A program made the position numbers and the translations under genes. From NCBI GenBank assembly GCA_029776255.1, contig JAKOTN010000140.1:1-34084 (forward strand): a DNA stretch of 34,084 nucleotides. Reading direction: 5' to 3'. This DNA is from Pseudomonadota bacterium (lineage in GTDB: Bacteria > Pseudomonadota > Gammaproteobacteria > Burkholderiales > Rhodocyclaceae). Below, one piece after another: positions 28,317 through 34,084 of this stretch. The first letter of the stretch is position 1. Every line of letters starts with the position of its first letter. The notes below the pieces were generated by a model. It was not told where the DNA came from, ran no database searches, and saw nothing but the letters and a program-made list of their open reading frames with translations.

Positions 28317-28862
28317 ATGACACAGGATGCAAATCACCTTGTCTGGTTGGACATGGAAATGTCCGGTCTCGAACCGGAGCGCGACCGTATCATCGAACTG
28401 GCGATCATCGTCACCGATGGGCGATTGGACACTGTTGCCGAATCGCCGGTTTGGGTGGTGCACCAAGAGGCCGCTTGTCTGGAAGCGATGGACGACTGGA
28501 ACCGCAAGACACACGGCCGTTCGGGATTGATCGAGCGGGTAAAGGCGTCGACGCTGGACGAGGCGGCTGTCGAAGCGGCGGCGCTGTCCTTCGTGCAAAC
28601 CTATGTTCCGCGAGGTGTCAGCCCGCTGTGCGGGAATTCGGTTGGTCAGGATCGTCGCTTCATGGTCAGGTATTTGCCGCGATTCGAAGCCTGGTTCCAT
28701 TATCGTAACCTCGATGTCAGCACCTTGAAGGAGTTGTGCCGGCGTTGGAAGCCCGAGGTCGCCAAAGGGTTCGTGAAAAAATCCGACCATACGGCGGCGG
28801 CGGATATTCGCGAGTCGATCGAGGAACTGAAATATTACCGCGAGCACTTCATCAAACCGTGA
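28317..28862 (+). CDS. orn: Oligoribonuclease
   Basis: A DEDDh 3'-5' exoribonuclease that degrades RNA di- to pentanucleotides, including pGpG from c-di-GMP breakdown, in the cytosol. The 181 residues match the normal size. Motifs: [20 protein letters not shown] (first Asp-Glu), [12 protein letters not shown] (second Asp), and the C-terminal [18 protein letters not shown] with the catalytic His/Asp. The start ATG 28317 gives [10 protein letters not shown]; the open frame runs upstream without homology. It lies divergent from the M48 gene and convergent with the glycosyltransferase gene. The HD-GYP protein at 7711 could supply pGpG to this enzyme. Confidence 0.97.
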   Translation: MTQDANHLVWLDMEMSGLEPERDRIIELAIIVTDGRLDTVAESPVWVVHQEAACLEAMDDWNRKTHGRSGLIERVKASTLDEAAVEAAALSFVQTYVPRGVSPLCGNSVGQDRRFMVRYLPRFEAWFHYRNLDVSTLKELCRRWKPEVAKGFVKKSDHTAAADIRESIEELKYYREHFIKP

Positions 28863-28866
28863 AGGA

Positions 28867-28895
28867 AACGCCGGCCGCCGAGTTGGCGCGGCGTT
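28867..28895. terminator. Possible hairpin between convergent orn and glycosyltransferase genes
   Basis: AACGCCG (28867-28873) pairs with CGGCGTT (28889-28895) and an inner CGCC/GGCG extends the stem with a small bulge. It overlaps the stop of the minus-strand gene. There is no T-run, so it may only be a weak or Rho-assisted stop. Confidence 0.3.
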
Positions 28896-30579
28896 AGTCT
28901 CGCGCGCCGCCCGACACGTTTTTTTTCGCGCTTCGCTGATAAAGGCGCAGTTTTTCGTTATCGCGCCGATCGACCGGTCGGCCACCTTCCCAAATCTTAC
29001 GCCAGCCGCTGGTTGTCGTGAGGCCCGCCTCCTTGGGCGTGCCGTGGATTAGCAGCAAATCACAATTCCTGTCCGGCGCCGATCGCGCCGGCACGATTTG
29101 GAGACCTTGAAAATAGCTTAGCGAAGCCAGCATCGCGTCGGTCAAATTCATGCCGGCAATGCAGTCGCGCTTTTCCGGCAAGGCCTTGACCAGCGATGTG
29201 GCGACCGCGCGGTAGGTCTTTCCATAGTCGAACCACGGCATCCAGAGCAAGGTCATCAACAGCCAGAACAGCGTCACGCCGGCCATCCAGTGCATGATCC
29301 CGCGCATCGGTGAACGCGGTGTGGTGGCGATCAGCCAGCACCACGCCAGGGTGGCGAGCAGCGCTGCCACGGTGGCGGCAATAGCCGGCTGGCCGACAAA
29401 ACCAGGTTCCATGCGGGTGAGCTGCTTCGCCAGACGTGCCGGCCAGCCGAAAACCATCGCCATCCAGCCCAGCCAGATCAGCAGCGAAAAAACGCTGAAG
29501 GTGATCATTCCGAACCAGTCGAAGGCGTTAGCCGCGCCACGGCGTAGGGATTGGATTCCCGGTGCCGCCAGCAGCACCAGTGGCGGCAGCAGGAGCAAGG
29601 TCGAGGCACTGCGCGCTCCCAGGCACAGGCTGACCACCAGCAGTGTCAGGACAAAGGAAAAAATCGGCAGCAACATCGGCGTGCCGCTTAACTGGCGACG
29701 TTTTGCCCATAGTGTCCAACCAGCGAGAGGGAGCGCCGGCCACGCATACCACGGCAACATTAGCAGCAACCGCTGCATGCTGAGCAGGGGTTGTGGGCTG
29801 CTGCTGAGCTGGTTGAGTTCAGCGAGCCATAGATCGCTCAGATAGCCGGGAGAGGTGAGTAGCAAGGGAAGCAGCCAAAGGCTGGCGATCGCGCCGGCCA
29901 GCAGCAGGGCGCCGAGTGACAAAAGCGCGGTGTGCTGTCGGTTCTTTGCTCGCCAGACAACGAAGGCCGCCACCGGTAACAACGGCAGCATCGGAGCCAA
30001 GCCATTGGCGAGATAGCCGAGGCCGAGGGCCGCGCCGAAATAACATGCGCCACGTCGCGGTCGCCGGTCGATCTGCACCAATCCCCAATAAGCCGCCGTG
30101 TGCGCGGCTAACGCCGCCAGCATCGGCTGTGCTTCATGGGCGTGGAAAAGAAAGCCGACACTGCCTGCCAGGAGCAACGGTGCGGCCGGTGCGGGTTCTC
30201 GGCCGTGCAGTTCTCTCGCGGCCAGAAGAATGAATGTCAATGCGAGCAGGGTGAATACGCTGCTGGCCAATCGCGTTGCTTCATGTACCGGTAAAAGCCA
30301 GGACAATAAATGGCTGCTGACGGTTGCCAGCCAGTAGTACAAGGGGGCGTCGGGAAACGGACGGCCCGCGAGGCTGGATCGCAACCAGTCGCCGTTGTTG
30401 ACCATTTCGTTGACCACGCCAATGGTCACGGCGTCATCGTTTTTCCAGGGGTCGTGACCGATCAGACCGGAGAAAACATACAGGGCGAGCAAGATCGCCA
30501 ACGTCCAGCCGTTGGGCGGCAACTGGATTCCCTTCAAGCACGCGGGCACTTGCTGATCTCGCATGAGGGTGGCGACCAT
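28894..30579 (-). CDS. ArnT-like (GT83-type) membrane glycosyltransferase
   Basis: A polytopic membrane protein of about 561 residues with roughly 11-13 hydrophobic helices and a C-terminal soluble segment. It follows the ArnT/PMT layout: after the first helix, DPWKNDDAVTIGVVNEMVNN is equivalent to the catalytic-Asp loop (usually 'W..DE.RY'), then PFPDAPLYYWLATVSSHLL (the 'KPPLYYW' equivalent). Such enzymes move sugars from undecaprenyl phosphate to lipid A or other periplasmic acceptors; acceptor and donor are unknown here. The usual Lys before Pro-Pro-Leu is replaced (FPDAPLYYW). The start is uncertain: ATG 30579 or 30564; the open frame continues into the rpmE terminator. It follows rpmE on the same strand but behind that terminator. 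Confidence 0.78.
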   Translation of the reverse strand: MVATLMRDQQVPACLKGIQLPPNGWTLAILLALYVFSGLIGHDPWKNDDAVTIGVVNEMVNNGDWLRSSLAGRPFPDAPLYYWLATVSSHLLSWLLPVHEATRLASSVFTLLALTFILLAARELHGREPAPAAPLLLAGSVGFLFHAHEAQPMLAALAAHTAAYWGLVQIDRRPRRGACYFGAALGLGYLANGLAPMLPLLPVAAFVVWRAKNRQHTALLSLGALLLAGAIASLWLLPLLLTSPGYLSDLWLAELNQLSSSPQPLLSMQRLLLMLPWYAWPALPLAGWTLWAKRRQLSGTPMLLPIFSFVLTLLVVSLCLGARSASTLLLLPPLVLLAAPGIQSLRRGAANAFDWFGMITFSVFSLLIWLGWMAMVFGWPARLAKQLTRMEPGFVGQPAIAATVAALLATLAWCWLIATTPRSPMRGIMHWMAGVTLFWLLMTLLWMPWFDYGKTYRAVATSLVKALPEKRDCIAGMNLTDAMLASLSYFQGLQIVPARSAPDRNCDLLLIHGTPKEAGLTTTSGWRKIWEGGRPVDRRDNEKLRLYQRSAKKNVSGGARD

Positions 30580-30585
30580 GGTTGA

Positions 30586-30623
30586 AAACAACGAAGGCAG
30601 CCGTGTGGCTGCCTTCGTTGTTT
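30586..30623 (-). terminator. Intrinsic terminator of rpmE
   Basis: A perfect 17-base inverted repeat (30586-30602 with 30607-30623) around a GTGT loop starts 26 bases after the rpmE stop. On the minus strand the second arm ends in TTTT followed by CAAC. It is the strongest hairpin I noticed in the window and separates rpmE from the glycosyltransferase gene. Confidence 0.88.
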
Positions 30624-30648
30624 ACTGTGACGAACCTCGCGTTCGCGG

Positions 30649-30864
30649 CTAGACCGACTTGCGCATGGCGCCGTATTTTTGATTGAACTTCTCGACACGG
30701 CCAGCGGTATCGATGATTTTCTGCTTGCCGGTGTAAAACGGATGGCAGGCCGCGCACACTTCAACGTGCAGCGCTTTCTTCATCGTCGACTTGGTGGTGA
30801 AGCTGTTCCCACAGGAACAACTCACGTTGATTTCGTTGTACGCAGGGTGGATGTTGTCTTTCAT
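30649..30864 (-). CDS. rpmE: 50S ribosomal protein L31, zinc-binding (type A)
   Basis: A 71-residue ribosomal protein at the subunit interface. All four zinc-ligand cysteines of the C+ form are present: CSCG (C16, C18) and VCAACHPF (two Cys spaced CxxC), with the closing [20 protein letters not shown] of the L31 signature. This is the zinc-containing paralogue, normally replaced by a Cys-less copy under zinc starvation; no second copy is in the window. AGGAA lies ahead of the ATG, a good promoter is at 30948-30976, and a perfect terminator follows. Confidence 0.97.
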   Translation of the reverse strand: MKDNIHPAYNEINVSCSCGNSFTTKSTMKKALHVEVCAACHPFYTGKQKIIDTAGRVEKFNQKYGAMRKSV

Positions 30865-30947
30865 CTCGTGCTATTCCTGTCTGTTGGTTCGGTCATTTCG
30901 GCGCCATCCGACGGCGAGCCGAGCATGCTGAATTCTTCAAAACCGGA

Positions 30948-30976
30948 ATTATCGATCATTTTGCGATCTGTCGCAA
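30948..30976 (-). promoter_or_regulatory. sigma-70 promoter of rpmE with overlapping palindrome
   Basis: On the minus strand TTGCGA (30971-30976) and GATAAT (30948-30953) are spaced by exactly 17 bases, about 84 bases before the rpmE ATG. The -35 is half of a perfect inverted repeat TTGCGA-TCTG-TCGCAA (30961-30976), a possible operator. Confidence 0.65.
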
Positions 30977-30992
30977 TTGGCAGCCCGTTGTT

Positions 30993-31886
30993 TCACTCAA
31001 TGGGACGCAGGGCGGCAGTGGCGCCGGCGACCAGTGCACGGGTCAGGCTGCCGATCAGCGCCGAATCGAGTGGCCAGCAATGCCAGTACAGCGGAATCGC
31101 CACCGCCACGTCGGGCGTGACATCGATCAGCGAGCCGGCGGCAAGTTCGTTGCCGCACTGCGCCAGGGGCAGCATGCCATAACCATAGCCGAGAAGCGTT
31201 GCTTGCAAATAGGCTTCGAATGCCGGGACGAAATGATGCGGGAAACGCGGTTCGTCGATATCGAGACAGCGACGCAGGTGCTCGGCCAGCAAGGCGTCAC
31301 GACGATTGAACACCAACGCCGGCGCGCGGCTGGCGGCCGCGCGGTCGAGGCCGTTGGGAAAATGGCAGCGGGCGAATTCCGGCGAGGCCACGCAAACGTA
31401 CGGCATCTCGCCGAGCGGCACAACGCAACAGCCGGTGGCCGGAGCGCTTACCGAACCGATACATCCAATCACTTCGCCGTTGCGCAGCCAGATGGGAGTT
31501 TGTGTTTGGTCGTCGACAACGAATTCAAGCATCACCGCGTGTTCGCGCATCCATGGCGCGAGTGCCGGCAACACCCAGGTACCCAGACTGTCGGCATTTA
31601 CCGCCAATCGCAGTTGGCCGCGACTCACGGTTTGAAGCGCTTCGGGGAACGCTTCCATCGCGAGCAAACGTGTCTGTCGGGCGAAACGCAGCAGCGGTTG
31701 AGCCGCTGGCGTTGGCCGCACCGGCCGGACGCGAAACAGTAGAGGCAACCCGATTTGTTGTTCAAGTTGACGAATGCGCTGCGACACCGCCGACTGGGTG
31801 ATCGACAGCATGGTCGCCGCTTTTTCGAAACTGCCCTCTGTCACTACCGCTTCGAGGCATTCAAGCAGTGCGAATTCGATTTTCAT
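30993..31886 (-). CDS. argP: LysR-family regulator ArgP (IciA/LysG type)
   Basis: A 297-residue LysR-type activator that senses Arg/Lys and controls the divergent exporter gene. The N-terminal winged HTH (about 1-60) has FEKAATMLSITQSAVSQRIR and the ArgP-typical LEQQIGLPLLFRVRPVRPTP. The periplasmic-binding-like effector domain covers 90-290 (GQLRLAVNADSLGTWVLPAL is the ArgP 'NADSLATW' signature). Its assignment is strengthened by the divergent LysE/ArgO gene 110 bases away, the classic argP-argO pair. The leader just before its ATG is very AT-rich and shows no Shine-Dalgarno sequence. Confidence 0.92.
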   Translation of the reverse strand: MKIEFALLECLEAVVTEGSFEKAATMLSITQSAVSQRIRQLEQQIGLPLLFRVRPVRPTPAAQPLLRFARQTRLLAMEAFPEALQTVSRGQLRLAVNADSLGTWVLPALAPWMREHAVMLEFVVDDQTQTPIWLRNGEVIGCIGSVSAPATGCCVVPLGEMPYVCVASPEFARCHFPNGLDRAAASRAPALVFNRRDALLAEHLRRCLDIDEPRFPHHFVPAFEAYLQATLLGYGYGMLPLAQCGNELAAGSLIDVTPDVAVAIPLYWHCWPLDSALIGSLTRALVAGATAALRPIE

Positions 31887-31996
31887 TAGAAAATTTAATA
31901 AATAATGAAATTTTTTACTGATACTAATACATAAGCCGCTTGCTCGCTACATTGCCGATAAACGGCGTTTGCCGTGCGCTATCGGGAGTTACGGCG
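31887..31996. promoter_or_regulatory. argP-argO divergent control region
   Basis: A 110-base gap with a markedly AT-rich half next to argP (31887-31935; runs such as AATTTAATAAATAATG and AAATTTTTT) and a GC-rich half next to argO containing a small ACGGC-GTTT-GCCGT hairpin near 31963-31976. ArgP would be expected to bind here; no exact LysR box or -10/-35 pair could be fixed. Confidence 0.45.
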
Positions 31997-32626
31997 ATGG
32001 ACTTACATTTCGTGTTACAGGGTTACGCACTCAGCGCCGGCTTGATCGTGGCGATCGGCGCGCAGAACGCACACGTGTTGCGCATGGGTCTGCTGCGTAG
32101 GCATGTGGCGCTCACCGTTATCTTGTGTGCGGCCTCCGACGCGCTGCTGATCGGACTGGGCATCGTCGGCATGGGTGCGTTCATGGCGCAATGGCCGCGG
32201 ACGCTGCAAGTGGCGACCTGGGCCGCTGCGGCATTCTTGCTCGCCTATGGCTGGCGCGCCTTGCGTTCGGCAACCACGGGTCAAGGTGCGCGGATTGTCG
32301 AAGGCGCTGTTGCCGTCTCCAGGCGGACCGCCGTATTAACGGTGCTGGCTTTTACGTACCTCAATCCCCATACCTATCTGGACACCGTCGTTTTGATCGG
32401 ATCCATCGGCGGACGCCTGACGGTTTCGGAGCGTTTCCTGTTTTATATTGGCTGCGTGCTTGCCTCGGTCAGTTGGTTCTTGATGCTTGGCTACGGTGCG
32501 CGCTGGTTGGCGCCGTTGTTCGCCAAACCGTTGTCGTGGCGCATTCTCGACGCCGTCATTGGCGTCACCATGACGGCTTTGGCTGTCGGGTTGTTGCACG
32601 GTCAACGCGCTTTCGGCGTGGTGTGA
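31997..32626 (+). CDS. argO: LysE/ArgO-family basic amino acid exporter
   Basis: A 209-residue inner-membrane exporter of the LysE superfamily with six predicted helices. The signature GYALSAGLIVAIGAQNAHVL near residue 10 and the later TYLNPHTYLDTVVLIGSIGG (LysE 'NPH.YLDT' motif) mark the ArgO/LysE branch, which exports arginine or lysine and analogues. ATG 31997 is chosen because GGGAG lies nine bases upstream; an upstream ATG frame to 31940 adds no homology. It is divergent from argP. Arginine balance may matter here because the same region encodes cyanophycin synthesis, which consumes arginine. Confidence 0.92.
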   Translation: MDLHFVLQGYALSAGLIVAIGAQNAHVLRMGLLRRHVALTVILCAASDALLIGLGIVGMGAFMAQWPRTLQVATWAAAAFLLAYGWRALRSATTGQGARIVEGAVAVSRRTAVLTVLAFTYLNPHTYLDTVVLIGSIGGRLTVSERFLFYIGCVLASVSWFLMLGYGARWLAPLFAKPLSWRILDAVIGVTMTALAVGLLHGQRAFGVV

Positions 32627-32663
32627 CATCGCCTCCGTGGCGCCAGTCTGCGACAATGGCGGT

Positions 32664-33554
32664 ATGAAAACCGCGCATTTTCTGCAATTGATTGTTCTCG
32701 GGGCGTTATGGGGCGCTTCCTTTTTGTTCACCCGGATCGCCGTTCCAGTGCTTGGCCCGGTGTGGCTGGTTAGCGCGCGAGTGCTGGCCGGAGCCTTGTT
32801 TTTGCTCGCCGCCGGTGCATTTCTGCGGCGAGCGGTCGAGGTGAAAGGCAATCTGGGCCATTTCTTTTGCCTGGGTTTGCTCAATACCGCGTTGCCGTTC
32901 CTGCTTTTTTCGTATGCCGCGACAGCATTGACCGCTTCATTGCTGTCGATCATCAACTCGACGGCTCCGCTATGGGGCATGCTGGTGGGGATCGTGCTGA
33001 CACGCCAGGCGCCGTCCTGGCGTGTCCTTGGCGGACTTGCGGCGGGTTTGGTCGGAGTGGCGGTGTTGGTCTTGCGCGATCCCGCGGCGCTTGCCGCAAA
33101 ATCGGCCTTGCCCGTCGTCGCGGCCTTGGTGGCCCCCGTTTGCTACGGTATCGCCAGCCATTACGCACGGCTGCAAACGACGCATGTTTCTCCGATGGCC
33201 GTGGCGCACGGCAGTATGTGGGGCGCGTTTCTGTGTCTGTTGCCGGTCGTGCTGGTCACGCCGCTGCCGGTGCCGGCGGCGGCACTCGATGTCGGGATAC
33301 TGGCTTCCGCACTGGCTCTTGGCGTGTTGTGTACCGGTGTTGCCTATCAGATTTACTTTCGGCTGGTGCGCGACATAGGCGCCGCCTCGGCGCTGACGGT
33401 CACTTTTCTGATTCCGCTTTTCGGTATTTTGTGGGGGGCTGTCTTTTTGAATGAGGCGATCAATGGCAGTACTTTTGTCGGCGCGGCCTTTGTCTTGCTC
33501 GGCACGGCGCTGGTTACTGGCTTCAATCCTCTGGCGCTGAGTCGCCAGGGATGA
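32664..33554 (+). CDS. DMT-superfamily (EamA) permease
   Basis: A 296-residue membrane protein with ten predicted helices in two EamA repeats: LGALWGASFLFTRIAVPVLG at the start of the first and VAPVCYGIASHYARL opening the second, ending ILWGAVFLNEAINGSTFVGA. DMT carriers export small metabolites, often amino acids; the substrate is not predictable. It is 37 bases behind argO on the same strand, so co-transcription is plausible. Its 3' end overlaps the convergent small gene by 32 bases. Confidence 0.9.
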   Translation: MKTAHFLQLIVLGALWGASFLFTRIAVPVLGPVWLVSARVLAGALFLLAAGAFLRRAVEVKGNLGHFFCLGLLNTALPFLLFSYAATALTASLLSIINSTAPLWGMLVGIVLTRQAPSWRVLGGLAAGLVGVAVLVLRDPAALAAKSALPVVAALVAPVCYGIASHYARLQTTHVSPMAVAHGSMWGAFLCLLPVVLVTPLPVPAAALDVGILASALALGVLCTGVAYQIYFRLVRDIGAASALTVTFLIPLFGILWGAVFLNEAINGSTFVGAAFVLLGTALVTGFNPLALSRQG

Positions 33555-33795
33555 ATTCAATCATTCGTTCTTCGTCGGCGACGATTTCCCACGCATACAT
33601 CAGGCTGCTTTCGGAAAAACCGCGGCCATTTTCCTCGTCTCGCCACCATGTCGTGCCATGCGTGTCCTTGCCGTCAAAACGCCAGCGCCGCAGTTCGCCA
33701 CTGCACAAACGGACGTAATAAACCTTACCTTCGCTCATTTCCACGGCAATCGGCCTTGTTGGGAAAACGGTAGTCGTCGATTCAACGATATTCAT
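33523..33795 (-). CDS. Small acidic hypothetical protein
   Basis: A 90-residue soluble protein I do not recognise. It starts at ATG 33795, preceded by GCGGAG at nine bases. The sequence is rich in Trp, Arg and Glu (LRRWRFDGKDTHGTTWWRDE, YAWEIVADEERMIEFIPGD), with no signal peptide, and reads like a small beta-rich domain. The open frame continues upstream only through IS481-derived sequence in the wrong frame, which I exclude. It overlaps the 3' end of the EamA permease (33523-33554) in the opposite direction. It may be cargo or an orphan next to a degraded insertion sequence. Confidence 0.6.
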   Translation of the reverse strand: MNIVESTTTVFPTRPIAVEMSEGKVYYVRLCSGELRRWRFDGKDTHGTTWWRDEENGRGFSESSLMYAWEIVADEERMIEFIPGDSAPED

Positions 33796-33879
33796 GAAGC
33801 CAACTCCGCAACCGCCACCATGATTGACGCCATCGCTGGCGACGGTCGGCTCATGCGTCTGGTGGACGTGGCGTTTTAC

Positions 33880-34084
33880 CGTAATAAGGCGCCGCTTCCA
33901 CAAGGCCAGACGGGAAATCCCGAGCAACCGAGCGGGTGGCTCGTGGATGCGGGTCGGCGTAGGCAAACTTGGCGGTTCTGTCGATCGCCACAAACAGGTA
34001 GCGCCTGCCCTCGTCGGTTGCACGTCCGCGATGTCGATGTGCAAGTGGCCAATCGGGTAGATCTTGAATTTCTTCCGCGGCTTC
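33880..34084 (-). pseudogene. IS481-family transposase fragment, frameshifted and truncated
   Basis: The minus strand from the right edge reads KPRKKFKIYPIGHLHIDIAD, the first catalytic Asp region of IS481-type (rve, DDE) transposases. A one-base shift near 34017-34020 (CAACC where CAAACC would keep frame) then moves the homology to a second frame reading TDEGRRYLFVAIDRTAKFAY, then VARDFPSGLVEAAPY, ending near 33880. The rest of the gene beyond the 'VEA.PY' position is missing and the 5' part lies outside the window. It is non-functional and marks the right boundary of the conserved gene block. Confidence 0.75.

Overview
The window looks like a chromosome segment of a GC-rich betaproteobacterium, most likely of the Rhodocyclales / Candidatus Accumulibacter-Dechloromonas type. 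This is inferred from gene content and order (Crp-type regulator, ftsK, lolA opposite trxB-smr; a cphA'/cphA cyanophycin locus with a DUF1854 protein and an ABC transporter; phasin and PHA-system genes), not from a marker gene. Both edges carry mobile-element debris.

Layout. (1) 1-1885: a decayed accessory end. It holds the 3' end of an IS5-like transposase, an open frame that splices a response-regulator fragment to a MacB fragment, and a tyrosine integrase that has lost its N-terminus and abuts the 3' end of a tRNA-Val(GAC) gene, the probable integration site. (2) 1885-7571: housekeeping genes. tRNA-Val has a near-consensus promoter; a cAMP-receptor-family regulator, ftsK and lolA run leftward; trxB and an Smr-domain gene run rightward. 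(3) 7711-11043: an HD-GYP c-di-GMP phosphodiesterase-type protein followed by a FapA/DUF342 protein. (4) 11057-18868, minus strand: the cyanophycin locus, transcribed as ABC transporter, DUF1854 protein, cphA', cphA. (5) 18995-20076: an unrecognised 186-residue protein and a ProQ/FinO-domain RNA chaperone. (6) 20221-26151: a two-domain fatty acyl-CoA reductase (Marinobacter FAR type), a PhaF/PhaI-type phasin, a patatin-like lipase, a TetR regulator, a TPR protein and a PHA-granule-region protein. (7) 26170-33554: rsgA, an M48 peptidase, oligoribonuclease, an ArnT-like membrane glycosyltransferase, rpmE, argP, argO and a DMT permease. (8) 33523-34084: a small acidic protein and a frameshifted IS481-family transposase fragment running off the window.

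How the genes fit together. The centre of the window groups nitrogen storage (cyanophycin) with carbon/lipid storage (PHA granules, fatty alcohol or wax precursor). The most informative observation is in the two cyanophycin synthetases. CphA keeps the Mur-ligase-like (arginine-adding) domain but has lost both histidines of the HxxEH motif in its N domain. CphA' keeps HxxEH but lacks the terminal Mur-ligase domain and has a degenerate M-domain motif. This suggests the two proteins divide primer generation and polymerisation between them. HD-GYP protein and oligoribonuclease could act in series on c-di-GMP/pGpG, although they lie about 19 kb apart.

All family calls are from reading translated sequence and recalled family motifs; no database search was run.
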